64,000 nucleotides of DNA from Saposhnikovia divaricata (GCA_036435485.1 CM071600.1:63051546-63115545); one strand, 5' to 3'. Counted from the first letter of the stretch, positions 1 through 12,601 are shown. A program made the numbers and translations. Notes: generated from the sequence alone by a model not told the origin.

Positions 1-1256
1 TACCGCACAACCTTTTTAATTGGTTATGTTACATTGGTTGGTTTTAATTCATGCAGCATGGTGTTTGAGTGATTGGCTGAACGATCAAACTGAAGCTCAA
101 CTGTTTGCTGTCAAGAGTAAGGCACATGTTTAATCCTTGCAGCTTTGACCAGTTTTCTTAATCTATCAGATTTGTAGATTTATTTCACATACATAGTTTT
201 GTTGGGTTATTGTTTCGGTTGTTGAAATTGTGATTATCGACACAATTAGATTGCTATGACTGTTATGTACTGGATGGATATATGTACTGATCTTTATAAT
301 AAGTCCACTAATATTGTTTCGTTATGCTCAAGTTGTCTTCATTTTAGATTTATAGTCTCTCCTCGGTCCTCAGTCTTTTGATGCTAAAGGCACATGTAGT
401 TTTTTAGATTGTTAAAATCAAATTTCTCTGGAATTGATCAAGTGATGCTCAATTTTGGAGCTGCCAACTAAGTTTTTTTTTTCTTGATAGATAACTGTGT
501 TGTGATCCTTATTGTACTTTTGATAACTAACGTCACACAGGTTTTGGAGTTTGTACGATAATGCTCACGACTCCAATCTCAATCCTCAGATTCAAGGCAT
601 GAGAAGCATATGTAGGCTAAAAATTGTAAGCATGATCTCTCCATACGTCAAGGCTATTACATAATTTTGAATAAACTAAATCTATGTTTAAATGTATATG
701 TATTGTGCTCATTGATGTTAATTCTGTTGATTTTATTTTATCATGGATACTAAAATATTTTACGATGCTCTTTGGACATGGGTTTTTTGTTGCAGAGATA
801 TAGGAGAAACACAAGCTTCTTTGTTTTGGTTGTTCATCTAATGCAAATGAGGTTCTCCCCATTTTTTATCAAAAGAAAATATTGATTTCTTTACTTAATA
901 TTTATAAATTAATAAAAGTTTGACCTACACTTGCAATATACATTAATGTTCTACTTAGTTATAAGATTAGAACCCCTAGAACGCTCGCCCTTTGGTATCT
1001 AAAATGACAAATTCTGCCTCTTAACTCCTGCAATTAGTCACGTATATTAGATATATTCTGGACTCCCCACGATATTATTTTTATACACGTAATAGCACAA
1101 GGTTAGTTTTATAAGTTCTTAGGCTTTTCAGTGTTGTTGTGTTACAAAGCAGGACTGGAAGTAAAGTTAATTTTAATAACGAAAGAAGTTGAAATACAAG
1201 AAAATGCCGTAGATTAATTAGAGTCATATTGCTATGTCGCTGCTTTAGTTTGCAGT
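1..1256. other. intergenic, no gene recognised
   Basis: AT-rich sequence without a convincing coding frame. The short open frames here show no protein family, and the one near 1081-1332 lies partly inside the neighbouring LTR. Distal promoter or an upstream gene's 3' flank is possible but nothing supports either. Confidence 0.5.
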
Positions 1257-1942
1257 TGTTAGGTAGCTTTCTTGCCAAACTCTCTTCTTCACCAACCATT
1301 CCACCAAACCCTTCACCAACCTTTTCCACCAACTACACCTACCACATTTCTTTCACCTATAAATACCCCATCCCCCCTCATTAGTTAAATACACCAAAAA
1401 CATAATTCTCTCTTCTCTCTCTATATAGCTGCTAGATAGTCCGTCTAGTAGGAAAGCCGGTTTAGCCCGCTTTCAGGAAGTGTCGGGATAGAAGGTCCTC
1501 GTGCCTAAACTATTCCTTAGGGTACTTGGGTCTGACTACAGCCATCGGAGGTGGTCCCGCTATAGAGGCCTTTCTATCTGGTTGTGTGACACTATCCGGG
1601 TTGGGAGAGGGAGAGAAGGAAAGGTTGTCGGGAAACAGTGATAGGGGGAGGTTTTGAGATAAACACTTCAGTGAGTTGGGGATATACATAATAGGTATCG
1701 TAGGGCTGAATTTTTGTATAAAATTCAGGGGCCGGATACCCGGATATTGTAATCTCTTTTATCTAGTGTGAAGTTGTTACTCTTGTGGATGTAGGCTGGG
1801 CCGAACCACGTTAAATCTCTTGTTTCTTTTACTGTATTGTTGGTTTGTTGCTTTATTACTATCACGTATATTTGTGGGATCTAAGCACACATATTTACCA
1901 AATCGCTTCCGCATTCACCGGGAATCGGGCAGATTCCTAACA
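1257..1942 (+). mobile_element. solo LTR of an LTR retrotransposon
   Basis: A 686-bp segment begins TGTTAGG and ends CCTAACA, perfect short inverted termini of TG..CA type. It is flanked by identical 5-bp direct repeats GCAGT (1252-1256 and 1943-1947), the target duplication expected of an integrase. A TATA-like element (tataaata, about 1359) sits a third of the way in. No primer-binding site, coding region or second LTR follows, so this is a single LTR, most simply left by recombination between the two LTRs of a full element. Orientation is taken from the TATA-like box. Superfamily is not determinable. Confidence 0.85.
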
Positions 1943-3149
1943 GCAGTTTCCTTGATGTAGATGTTCAAACATGGCATGCGGATTTAGCATAAAGAATACT
2001 GATCTTTAAATCACAAAGTAGTCTTTACAATTTTTTATATGCGCAGGGGTTTATTGTTGTTGTAGAATTATTAATGGGTAGTGGGGGTAAAATAACACCA
2101 AGTTGGACATAAAAACATTACACGAAGGACAATAATTAGATCACTAAGGACAAATCAAGAAGTCAGGTTTGTTTCGCTTAATTGAACATTATGTGAAATA
2201 GATTTAGTTATCATGTAAGGGAAAACCGGTGGTCTTATAATTGAACATTCTTGTAAGCAGAAGCTTTTCTTTTTGTTGGAGAAGTTGTGGTTACCACAAT
2301 AATACATTTAGATTATTAAAAAATACAATATAACCATTTTTTGTTTTAACGTGACTCTAAGAGTCTAGGTAAGTCATCTGAGGTCGACTTGAGACCCGTT
2401 CTTTTCCTGAGGCTCACATGCGCACACACTCAAAGATGGATTTAATTTGTATGATTTTAGACGCTAACTTATTAATCTTCTTTCTCCCTTCTTAAGGTGC
2501 CCGTTGTCCATACGGATTTTTTTTCCTACCAGCCATGCCGCGGGAAGGAAGCAAGAACAATACGGATTTCTGAAGTCACTAAATTTCTAATTTAGTGAAA
2601 ACGTTCAAGCCAATGATTGCAGGAGGGAAACAACAAATCCGGAAGTTGAAGATCTTTTTAGAAAATCTAAACATCGGGAGGTTTTCTTAGCACAATGGCA
2701 GATGAATTATCATTGGCTGTTATGAAAGTTAACAGTGCTCAAAATGAAAATGTAAGGCTCAGTCAAGTGGAATTGAACTCTGAGACCGCAAACTACAAAG
2801 AGAACTCCAAGAGGGAAGGATAATTAAGAAGACAAAATTTGTTTTGATCTGGTCAATCGGATCAAATAAGCTGAATCTATTGCAAAATGTCACTCACCAT
2901 AGCTTCAGCTTCCCAATGATCCTATAAAAGATTTGGACAGAAGGATGGATCTCTTGGAGAGACAAATAACCTTCTAGGAAGACACATACTTACGTAGATT
3001 AAGATTTTATTCACTTTCATATTTATTAAGGACTGTGTGCTTCCTGTGGCATTATGCTCGGTTCATACATTTGAATTACATGATTAATACCTTATAAATT
3101 CCATTTTCTAAACATCTCAAATCCAAAATGATACGCATTTTTACACATT
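1943..3149. other. intergenic with a possible coding scrap
   Basis: Mostly featureless. A short open frame from the ATG at 2695 to a stop near 2823 reads as a hydrophilic, coiled-coil-like peptide, and in-frame-looking fragments (LDRRMDLLER) occur near 2930-2970. This may be a captured gene fragment inside the Helitron whose 3' end is at 3190, but I recognise no family. Confidence 0.3.
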
Positions 3150-3190
3150 ACTAGAAAATGACCTGTGTCTTGCACGGGTTATTATGCTAG
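3150..3190 (+). mobile_element. Helitron 3' terminus
   Basis: A short hairpin (ACCTGTG..CACGGGT, seven pairs with one G.T) stands about seven bases before CTAG at 3187-3190, followed by T. This is the classic Helitron 3' end: subterminal hairpin, CTRR, insertion before T. The same preceding word (ctagaaaatgacc) recurs at 49503 in another Helitron end here, so the two belong to one family. The 5' end (TC..) was not located, so element length is unknown. Confidence 0.7.
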
Positions 3191-3635
3191 TATATTTTAC
3201 AATTCAGCCGTTAAAGTGTGTTAAGTAAAATAATTGAGAAAACGCTTGAGAAAAAATGATTCAATTTAATTGAGGAAGTAATTTATAACTAAGAGGCCTC
3301 GGAAGAATAAAAACAAAATTTGATGAAACTTTCGCAATCAAAAAACAAAATATAATTTCATATTTTTCAAAAATTATGCGATATTTATTTTGTGTTGCTA
3401 GGAAATGTATTTGAAAAGAATAATATCATTTAAGATCATTTGTATATTTTTAAAATTACTCATTTTTGGGTAAATAGATTTTTTATTTTATAATCGTGGG
3501 AAACAAAGACCAACAATTCAAAAGTTTCGAGATTGTGAATAGCACTATACCCCCTAGGCCCTAGATAGCAGCAAACTTTCCCGCCTGAAAACTGGACCCC
3601 TCTCTGTGTATATGACCTCTGTGTGTATATACACA

Positions 3636-3660
3636 CAGTATCTATATATACATGTCCATT
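3636..3660 (+). promoter_or_regulatory. candidate TATA region of the F-box/HGH1 gene
   Basis: A TATA-rich stretch (tatctatatata, about 3641-3652) lies directly upstream of the pyrimidine-rich leader that precedes the gene starting at 4628. Position and the CT-rich downstream leader fit a core promoter. No transcript evidence is available. Confidence 0.4.
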
Positions 3661-3680
3661 GCCCCAGCTCATAATCCTCT

Positions 3681-3759
3681 CTACTCAACTCTCTCTCTAG
3701 AATCTTCTAACAGGTCCCTCTCTCTCTACTCAACTCTCTCTCTAGAATCTTCTAACAGG

Positions 3760-3770
<11 letters not shown>
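3681..3770 (+). repeat. 45-bp tandem duplication in the leader
   Basis: The word ctactcaactctctctctag plus the following sequence to the CT tract occurs twice, at 3681 and 3726, a head-to-tail duplication with a 45-bp period. It runs directly into the CT microsatellite and lies in the probable 5' untranslated region of the gene at 4628. Confidence 0.85.

Positions 3771-3815
<45 letters not shown>
3763..3815 (+). repeat. (CT)n microsatellite
   Basis: An uninterrupted run of about 26 CT dinucleotides. CT/GA tracts in 5' leaders are common in plants and are bound by BPC-type GAGA factors, so a regulatory role is possible. The open frame of Ser-Leu repeats across it is an artefact of the repeat. 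Confidence 0.95.
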
Positions 3816-3817
<2 letters not shown>

Positions 3818-3937
3818 CCTCCCTCTCTCGCACGCACACACAAGACATACAACACGCACACAAACACATGTTTCTTGCACATCTTGTCTTCTCTGTTTCA
3901 CTATCTCTCCGTACTTGTTAATTATTCACATTTTATT

Positions 3938-4637
3938 GCTTAATTTGATATTTGTGTGTATATATGTGCGTGTAGTTAATGTCAATGTTCTTGTTTTGGT
4001 AACTAGGGCTTAATTAATGGATATTATGTGTATGTGATCTGTATTTCGTAGTTAGGGTTTCGAGAAATTTCCGTACAACTGATTTCTCGAAATGATTGTG
4101 AGTTATTATGATTCTATGTATGGATGTACTGCAACTGAGATGATTTTATTGAATTTCCTTATTGGAATTGTTCTTAAATTCATCAAGATTCGACCTAGCA
4201 AACGCTGGATTATACTAATTCAGGAATCCTTTATACTGAGCCAGGTGTTTATTACGTAGTTTTTTCTTGATTTTATAGTATGAACATGCTTAATTTGATA
4301 TCTGTGTGTATATATGTGCGTGTAGTTAATGTCAATGTTCTTGTTTTGGTAACTAGGGCTTAAATAATGGATATTATGTGTATGTAATCAGTATTTCGTA
4401 GTTAGGGTTTCGAGAAATTTCCGTAACTGATTTCTCGAAATGATTGTGAGTTATTATGATTCTATGTATGGATGTACTGCAACTAAGATGATTTTATTGA
4501 ATTTCCTTATTTAAATTGTTGTTAAATTCATCAAGATTCGACCTAACAAACGCTGGATTATACTAATTCAGGAATCCTTTATACTGAGCCAGGTGTTTAT
4601 TACGTAGCTTTTTCTTGATTTTGTAGTATGAACATGC
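3938..4637 (+). repeat. 350-bp tandem duplication of leader and start codon
   Basis: Copy 1 (about 3938-4289) and copy 2 (about 4288-4637) are nearly identical, offset by 350 bp with a few small indels. Both end in a pyrimidine stretch, TAG and ATGAACATGC, so the putative 5'UTR-intron acceptor and start codon are duplicated. Only copy 2 continues into the long F-box frame. The copy 1 ATG (4280) would open a short upstream frame unless spliced out. Confidence 0.9.
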
Positions 4638-7600
4638 GTGGGTATGGCCCCCTACCAAGTTTTGATGGGGGCACTCTGAAAGAAGAATTGTGGCTTGAAG
4701 TTTTTCTCAAGAGCTCTTTGAGGTCTCTGACATGCTTTAAGGCAGTTGCAAAAAGCTGGAACGCTTTTCTCATCAACTGCAATTTTAGGCAAATGTATTT
4801 GAGGGCTGCTAAGGTTAGAGAAGATGCTGATCTTATGTTTGTTGGTGGGTCTGTGAATGGTAGGAAGAGTCTCATGATGATAAGGAAAACCTTTTTCCAA
4901 GATTACGATCTTAGATTGATAGGTGTTCCTGTTTGTGCATCTGAAATGAGCGTGGTTGGCTCCTGTGATGGTTTGATATGTTTGGCTGAACCACCAATGA
5001 ATATGCAATGGATTTTTCTCTGGAACCCTACCACTGCAGATGAGAAGCTTATTAAAGTCCCCCAGTCTGAATCACGAATGAAATCAGTTGGTATTGGTTA
5101 CAAAAAAAGGAACGATTATAAAGTAATAAGGTTCGTAAGTAAGCTGCCAGAGAGTCTTGTCCAGGTATATTCTGTCAACGATGGCTTATGGACAGACTTG
5201 ACTTCAGTTCCCTTTTTGGTCGATCATCTTGCATCTGCGTTCAATATTGGAGGAACCCCATATTGGGTGGGCTATGATACCCGTTTTCAAAGGCGCATCT
5301 GTTCTTTTGATCCTGCCAAAGAGGTTTTTGATTATATCAAGTACCCATCTGGAATCAGTGAATATGATTTCTATCCTGTGAATCTGCACAACAAGGTGTC
5401 TGCCTTAGTCTTGACGAAGAACAAAACGATCGATATTTACAATGTTGAGAATTCAACTTGGATTAAAAAAGTAACAACAGGAAAGTTACCTGTTCAACTT
5501 GATTTGGTTTCCAACTTGCACTGTTACCAAATTTGTGGAGATGTAGTGGCTTGGGGATGGCCTGATTCAAAAGTTTCAATAAATAATATTGCTAAAGGAG
5601 GTGCTGTAACATGCCTAAGCTTCGATTTCGGAACTACTTCCTTCAGAGCCGACTACAAAGGGGTATTTTTTGCTTACTCATCGACGACTCATGTGAAATT
5701 ACATGGAGGCAAAAAAGTCTTAGAAGTTCAGCCAAGACCAGATGGAGAATTTTGGATGCTGAAAAGGAGAAAGGAAAAAGCAGACCATGATGTAGTAAGT
5801 TTGCCTTGCATGTTACACACACACACCCCCACACCACACCCACACCCACACATATGCTTAATAGTCAAATATATGATTTGTTTTCTCATTTGCTTTAATT
5901 TGAATGTGAATCATCTTGTTTAGGACAACAAGGTTGTTATTGATGTTGTTGTGGCACTCAATGGCCAATCATTTGGATATCATTCAAATATGTCACTCTC
6001 TCTGTTGAAACGAGCACTCTCTCGTGAAAATGAGGTCTTTATCTTTACTTTTTAATTATATGTAAAATGATGAAATTGATTATGTTCCATCTGAATTTTG
6101 TGCCAATAATTGTTATACCTAAGTAGTCTCTTGTCTTTTTTCATGAATTGCAGAAGGTTTCAAAATTAGCGTTGGAAGAGCTTCTGCATCTTTCAGAACA
6201 GTCAGATTTAGCTGCAGAAATGATTGGAATGGATATGGTTGGGAACTCCATGGAGATGCTACTCAGGGAAGGTGCAGGTTTGACAAATTTGTTAATAAAG
6301 TTACTTGTCAATTTAACATGTTTGGATGATGGGGTCGGAGCCCTGCTTCAGGTACTTTCTAGTACTATTCTGTCTTTTGCTAATTTGAAGATGTAATTAT
6401 AAAGAAAGTGAAAATTCTGCATATCTGATGCCATCACATTGGCATAGATATATGATAACATAAAAGAAGTAAAAGTTTAAGAAATTTCAACCTAACTAAA
6501 AATGATCTGTTAACCTGCAGGTTCCGTATTTGTAAGTACAATAGAGCTAATTTACTACCTATGCATTCCATGATCTCACCCTACGTAATCCCTTGATAAC
6601 AGCAATCTTATCCTACAATATCTTCTAATTACAATCACATAATGAGGTGTTATTTACACCTAAATATCCTATTTTTACTGTAGAGGTACTATTGCTTATA
6701 AGATTTGGCTTGGTAAAATGTCTTTGTTTATTGCACGGATTCAGTACTTTTATGGAATGGCTTATCAAGTTTTTTCTTGTTGTTAGTCTGACAACGATGA
6801 GCAGATGTATGGCGTGAATGTCGTGAAACTCGTGTCACTATTTAACACGCCAGCTAATGACATCAAGGGTGCGTGTTCACAAACTTTTGATAAATGCTAA
6901 CTTTTGTTACGTATTTTTATCATTCTCCTCTATCTGTTTCTTTTTATGTTAACATGTTCAATTCTTTTTAATATAATATATGTATGCATATAGTTGCCTG
7001 CTAGGTATTGTTATTATTACTAGAGGAAAACTAAGCCTCCAAATATAGGAAAACATGTAAAGTTACTACTCAAACTTATTGATAGAGAACTTACTTCTAC
7101 AATAGAGGTAGATAGAGATAGATGCCCAGACATGTGACAAGATGCCTACAAGCAGCCTACACTACAGATACAAGGTGTCTACACTACTACCACAGTAATA
7201 ATTATACTTGTAGTAACTTATTAGTTAACATCTAACTACATTAAAGATTAGTAATAGTAATGTCTCAGGTGATAACAACGTTAATCATTGTGTTACGCAG
7301 GTGAGGCTTTCGTATATGTTGGTTCTATATTGGTGAATGTTTCTAGAAGTGAAGCAGGGAGAAATTTTTTGTTGGAACCTGCTCGAGGATTGTTGAAACA
7401 AATTCTCGAGTTTGAATCTGATAATCCAGTGCATAGAAAGGGGGTATGTGTATATTCTTTTGTAATGCTTGTAATCCTTAAAGCTTTTTGGATGTTTTGT
7501 GTTTTGTACTTACATATTTATTTGTTTGTAGGTGTTTGGAACAGTTCGCAATTGCTGCGTGGGCTTGAAAGACGAGCAGTTAGAGAGTTTATTGGGGACA

Positions 7601-8081
7601 TCTGATTTGTTATGGCCTACTTTACTTTTGGCTGTTGCTGGAACAGAGGTGTGTATGTTTTAATCACTTTTGTTCTTTCTTTTTCTTTGCTTTAATACAT
7701 GTTTGCTGGTCTGTTTTGGTGGCAGATGTACACTGAAGAACAAACGTTCAAAATGCCTGTAAAACTCGGGAGCTCACTTCTTATCGAGCGTAAACTAGTG
7801 GATGGCCCTGAAACTCGTATCGAAGCTCTTGAATCTATATATATGATTGCAATGCAGGTAAATTAAATGCATAAATACATATACCTAGTTTGTTAAACGC
7901 TTCGATTATCTAGCTAAGATATTTCAAATGGTTTCAGGAGAGGGGTCGAAAAGCTTTAAGCTTGGTTAGTGGAGAGCTCATACTGCAAGTTGGAGCGGCT
8001 TGCGAAACAAATTCTAAAGTGATGAAAGAGTATGAGCGGGTTAGCTCATTGCTCGTACGCCCATACCCAGTACAGTATTAG
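4628..8081 (+). CDS. F-box protein fused to HGH1-like ARM-repeat protein
   Basis: Modelled exons: 4628-5794, 5924-6034, 6154-6351, 6787-6868, 7301-7443, 7532-7648, 7726-7857, 7938-8081. All have GT-AG borders and one frame of 697 codons plus stop. Exon 1 (389 residues) has an N-terminal F-box (about residues 16-60, LKEELWLEVFLKSSLRSL) and an F-box-associated kelch-like region (WNPTT, YWVGYD, FDP), the build of an SCF substrate receptor. Exons 3-8 match protein HGH1, a cytosolic ARM-repeat factor that in yeast helps fold eEF2: LLVNLTCLDDGVGALLQ, VGSILVNVSRSEAGR, RNCC, LWPTLLLAVAG, KVMKEYERVSSLL. The HGH1 N-terminus is largely absent and exon 2 bridges the parts. The phase-0 junction at GTA|GTAAGT keeps the frame open. 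Two separate genes, or a mis-joined pair, remain possible. A second in-frame ATG at 4634 is an alternative start. Confidence 0.7.
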
Positions 8082-9058
8082 ACCCTACCAGATTATACAT
8101 AAGCAGCAATTGAAACAGCAAGGCCAAATCGAACATAAAACTACATGCAACATTTTCTCGATATAACTCTGGCGTGATTGTTGTTTTAAACCGACCCCTA
8201 TGCCCGCTACCTGGGTTGGCTGGAGTAATCACCTCCTTGTTTTGCAAGAAGACCTAGTAGTGCATTTTTAGTGTATCTGGAGGGGAAAAAAGATCAGCAA
8301 CTTATTCAACTTGTTCATACCCGATAAACATATAGTATTCCTTTAGTAATGTGCTTCATATTAAGCATCACTTAAGTATGTTTTTGATATAATAGTGCGA
8401 ATGTGCAGTAGTTAGATTCTGGCCAAGAGTTACGTTAGTTCTACTTTTATAAGGTCCAATTTTCCATGAAACAGTGTACAGTTTGTGATTGTTTTCGTTG
8501 ATACCAAAACTTGTTATGGACATGGCCCGAAGATAGGCTTGTGCGCGTATGGAGCATGGTGTATGTTAGTGGTGGATATAAGAATTGGGGTTCTTATGGC
8601 TCGAGTTTGTGAGGTTTATTGCGTGTGTTTTATACATTCATGTTGACATTAGAGGATTTCAATCTATTTCTCTGTGCTTAACTAAATAGATAGACAACTT
8701 GTATCCCTGGAAGCTCATTGCTAGGAGTCCTAAAGTTGAATCCACGCCATGACTTTTTTTTTTTTTTTTGAGAAGTCCTTACTATTTACTTCTAATTCTC
8801 CTCGTACATTCTAAAGTTTAAATTTGTTCTTAAATATCTTTCTACCACCATGTCTTGCAATACTTATTGTTATATTCCTGATATGTATTAGTTAACATCC
8901 TTTTGATGAAAAAATGTAAGATGTGATCTACTTGGAAGAAATTAGGGTAGATCATTATCATAGTCTTAATGTTGTCCTGACAATTTATGTAAGGTTATGT
9001 GAAGGATAATAAGGCTTGTTTAGGAATGTCATCGTGTTTTGTAACTGCTCCGTTGTAT
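8082..9058. other. intergenic
   Basis: 3' flank of the F-box/HGH1 gene. A T run lies near 8755-8770. No coding frame, RNA gene or repeat boundary recognised. Confidence 0.5.
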
Positions 9059-10493
9059 TTAATCAGTAGTAAGATGCACCAGCCACAGTGATTGGTGAAC
9101 CATGACTCCATGAGCTTTTGCCAGCATCAGTATCATCATGACTGTCAGGATTTGATGTTGACAGAACTGTGTATCCATCATTTGAACTGTCTTTCCTTTG
9201 TCAGAAGCTTGAGTTGACTGCCCAGACTGATGTGTAGATTTATCAGAAGTAGTTGCTGGTCTGGCAGCATCAGAGGCTCCTCCTCTAGAAGTAATATTTC
9301 TATCAGGATTTCCATCATTGTCAGTATTGTCATCATCCTTTCTTACTGACTCAGGATTATCCTTACATTTGGTGCTTTGAACATTCTCCCCCTTTTTGAC
9401 ATCAGCATTATAGAGAGAAATTAAGAGATCAAGTTTAGATTCCAAGGAAGATACCTTAGGCTCCATAGATTCCAATCTCCTGTGGAAGATTGACGTGGGA
9501 AAGTGAGCTGCAGCTGCATCCACCTTTTGACCAAGCTTTTCGGTATCAGCCTTCAGCCTTTCAATATCAGACTTAAAACCCTTGTTCATTAAAGTGCTGG
9601 GTGCTGGCCTTGAGAAGAATTTGCACATCAGGATTGGAAATACTGGCAGATGCTCTTTTTGCATGATAAAGAGATGAATGAAATGCCACAGGCTCAAGAG
9701 GACTAGCCCGGCCATGTTGCCATTCATGCTCCCTGACTGAATTCTCAAAAGACATATTATCAGCCATGAATCTGCTAGAGCTGCCATGAGTGCTCTGCTT
9801 AGACTTCTTCAGAGTCTCAGTGAAAAGAGGATCTTCATCTTCATCATTGTCAGAATCAGAATCAGAAAGAACTTCAGGGATATCGTCCAACTTACCCTTC
9901 TGCTCTCTATCAACATTTGGGTTGGAAGTGGAATCCTGATGACCTTTGAGAGGATCCTGTGAAGAGAGATCCAGTGGCAGAGAATTCAGAGGTTGCACTT
10001 TAAACACTGGAACCCCATTGATAAGAACAGTTCCTTCTGGTACTGATGAGGCGTTGGGATCTTCATCAGCAACTGGATCTTCATCAGTATTTGGAACAGG
10101 ATCAGGAGTTGGTATCTTGTCAGTAGATGGGACTGACTTGTCTGCTATGTCACTTTGAGACATAGGTTCTTGTGGGACTGGAGGCTCTCTATCAGTAGCT
10201 GTCTCACTTTGAGAGACATGTTCTTGTGGACTGGCCTCAGGCACTGCAGGATCTGCTACATCACTTTGAGATGCAGGTGCTTGTGGGAGCCGAGACTTTG
10301 TAAAATCTTCTCCACCCCTTTGAGGTGAAGGTTCTTGTGGGATAGTCTCACTTGCAGTGGATACCCTGTCTTGTGCTAAAGCTTGCTCTCTGAGTTTGGC
10401 AAGCATGGCAGCAACATCCTCCTCGGTTTGATAAATTACAAGGTTTTGAACAAATAAAATAAAGCTCCTGAATATATAATATGATCCAATCAA
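9059..10493 (-). pseudogene. frameshifted low-complexity coding remnant, probably TE-derived
   Basis: Two overlapping minus frames join at about 9575-9590. The first (10493 to 9573) ends QHFNEQGF then stop, while the second resumes with NKGFKSDIERLKADTEKL; a single extra T in the GGGTTTT run explains the shift. The product has an N-terminal Pro/Ser/Gln-rich part with repeated PQEP..SQSD blocks, an acidic stretch (SDSDSDNDEDEDP), then a coiled coil (IERLKADTEKLGQ, PKVSSLESKLDLL) and a Ser/Asp/Asn-rich tail. I recognise no family. Lack of introns, the frameshift and composition suggest a retrotransposon-associated reading frame, but no RT, integrase or LTR is visible. Function unknown. Confidence 0.45.
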
Positions 10494-12182
10494 GGCCTCC
10501 TCCTCCTAATTAGCACCCTGAGGTTTGAGAGTTGGTTACTTAACATGGTATTATAACTTGTCTATTTGGTGTTTTCTGTTTGTTGAATATAATATAATCC
10601 AATTGAGGCCTTCTCCTAACACTTAAGATTTTAGAGAGTTGATTACTTAGCAAAAGCCACGCTTGAACAGAGGTGAAGAACAAGACAAATAAAACTTCTA
10701 ATCCTGAATATTGGTGAGACCATACACACGTTATGCTTCATTAAATATGAGTCTTCACTCTTGAGTCCTGTAACGTTGGCGCATAAGCAGAGTCTGGTGT
10801 GTTCTATAAGTAGCTAAACTAATCAGTTTATATATATATATATATATATAGTATGAAAATTTACAGAGCATAGTTGTATAGTATGGTCTATAAGTAAGAA
10901 TATACATGCAATGGACTAATTTTCACGAAAATTCCACTGTGTGGTTAGTGCACTTAGAACAGCAAAACTACAAGAGTATGGGAGGTAAGAATAAATACAT
11001 GTAAATATATATTGGAGTGAATGTAACTAATTTCATTTAATTTCTGGTGCACGTAATCCTCAAGTAAAACCTCTTATAGAAAACTTACTAAAAGTTTAGA
11101 CATATCTTGAAAATACGTTATCTCATGGAAGTTGCAATACTGCTATTTATCATGAATGAATGACCAATCTGGATATCAATATTGAAGGCCTTTTAGTGAA
11201 ATGAGAAAGCGATAAGGTGCTCTGCGTCTGACATCCTCATCAGGATGCATGCAATTACGAACTTGTCTAGATTCCAGAATTTCATATATTTACAACTGAA
11301 TGTATCAATTTGTATTCCAGGTGAGACATGTCAACGAATCAATTTGATCAGTAATCATATTATAATATACATGTATGTCTGTGCATGCATGTGTACTGAT
11401 GACGGTGTATAATCTTCTTAGACGATGATACTTTAGGCAAAGGACAACAAAAGAAGATCCATGGAGCAACGTATGTATCCGCAACTACTTGTCAACTTTT
11501 AAACAAGTCTACAAGGCTGAGCCTAAACGATTATGGTTCTCTCCTATATAATTATCTGGCGAAGGAAGAATCTGCACTTACTTCTACAAATATTTAGGGT
11601 CATAATTATCATACTCCCAGTATTTGCTGATTAGCCAACTGGATATAAAAATTACATTTGTTAGAAAAAAGAGCCTAATTAACATGCACTGACCTTGGCT
11701 CCAACAGGCTTTAATTAATATCCTTCTCCTCGATCTTACAGCATATAATAATTTGACCATTTAACTCGCTCTTATTTACTTTGTAGTCAGATTCCTCACC
11801 TGGCCTCTCGAGACTGATCTCAATATTTTGAGGAGGTTGATATTCAAAACTAGTTGGTTGACTCACCTGATAAGAGAATTGATAGGTCACATAATAATAT
11901 CAGTACAGGAGGTGGTTGAAAAGAAATATGCAAATACCAACAAACATAGCAAATGGCTGATGCATGGGCAGTACCAAATGATCTGAATCAACTTTGTCAG
12001 CGCCACAAACACCACTGCCAAGACTAGAAGAAATCACAAAAAAAAAAAAAAAAAACCACTTCAGCTTATTATTTGAACTATATTATCTTTAAAAGAAGAG
12101 CAAGACTTTGAAAAGTATAGTAATTTATTGAATCAAATAGATCAAGTCAATAAGACAGATCACACATTACAACTGCGACTTA
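10494..12182. other. intergenic with small repeats
   Basis: Two imperfect direct repeats (about 10468-10545 and 10586-10650, sharing ATCCAAT..AGGCCT..TCCT and GAGTTG.TTACTTA) lie upstream of the remnant at 9059-10493. A (TA)n microsatellite is at about 10832-10850 and an A run at 12037-12055. No gene seen. Confidence 0.5.
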
Positions 12183-12401
12183 TGGCTTGTTTGGCATAGC
12201 TTAATTATACCGACTTATGACTTATTTTCGGGTAAAAATTTTATATTTTGATAATTTTTTTTTATACAAATGTTTAATGTATCTTTGAGATTCAATAAGT
12301 TGCAAAAATAAGTTGGAAAATAAGTTGGAATGTTAGGAATCTCTAACTTTGTCTTAAAATAAGTTGACTTATTCTGGAAAAAAGTTCCCCCAAACACCCC
12401 C
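12183..12401. mobile_element. Tourist-like MITE
   Basis: About 219 bp bounded by TGGCTTGTTTGGC on the left and CCAAACACCCCC on the right, imperfect inverted termini resembling the Tourist consensus GGGGGTGTTTGG. It is flanked by TTA on both sides (12180-12182 and 12402-12404), the target site of PIF/Harbinger transposases. No coding capacity. Confidence 0.6.
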
Positions 12402-12601
12402 TTAATATGTTATTATGAGAAATGACCACACTGTCCCTATTTTTAACTACTATTCGAAACAAACTTTTCCCTCTTTACAAACTGATCATTTCAGCTGTTT
12501 GTACTGACTTTCATGATCAGTTCGATCAGTCTTTCCTTTCTCAGCATCATCTGCATTACTCCCCTTTAAGTTGAGCTGAGGATCTGCAGCTGCAAGCTCG
12601 G

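Noticed and set aside
3652..3921. 89-residue Ser-Leu-rich open frame
   Set aside because: It is created by the (CT)n microsatellite and its duplicated flank in the 5' leader; no coding signature.
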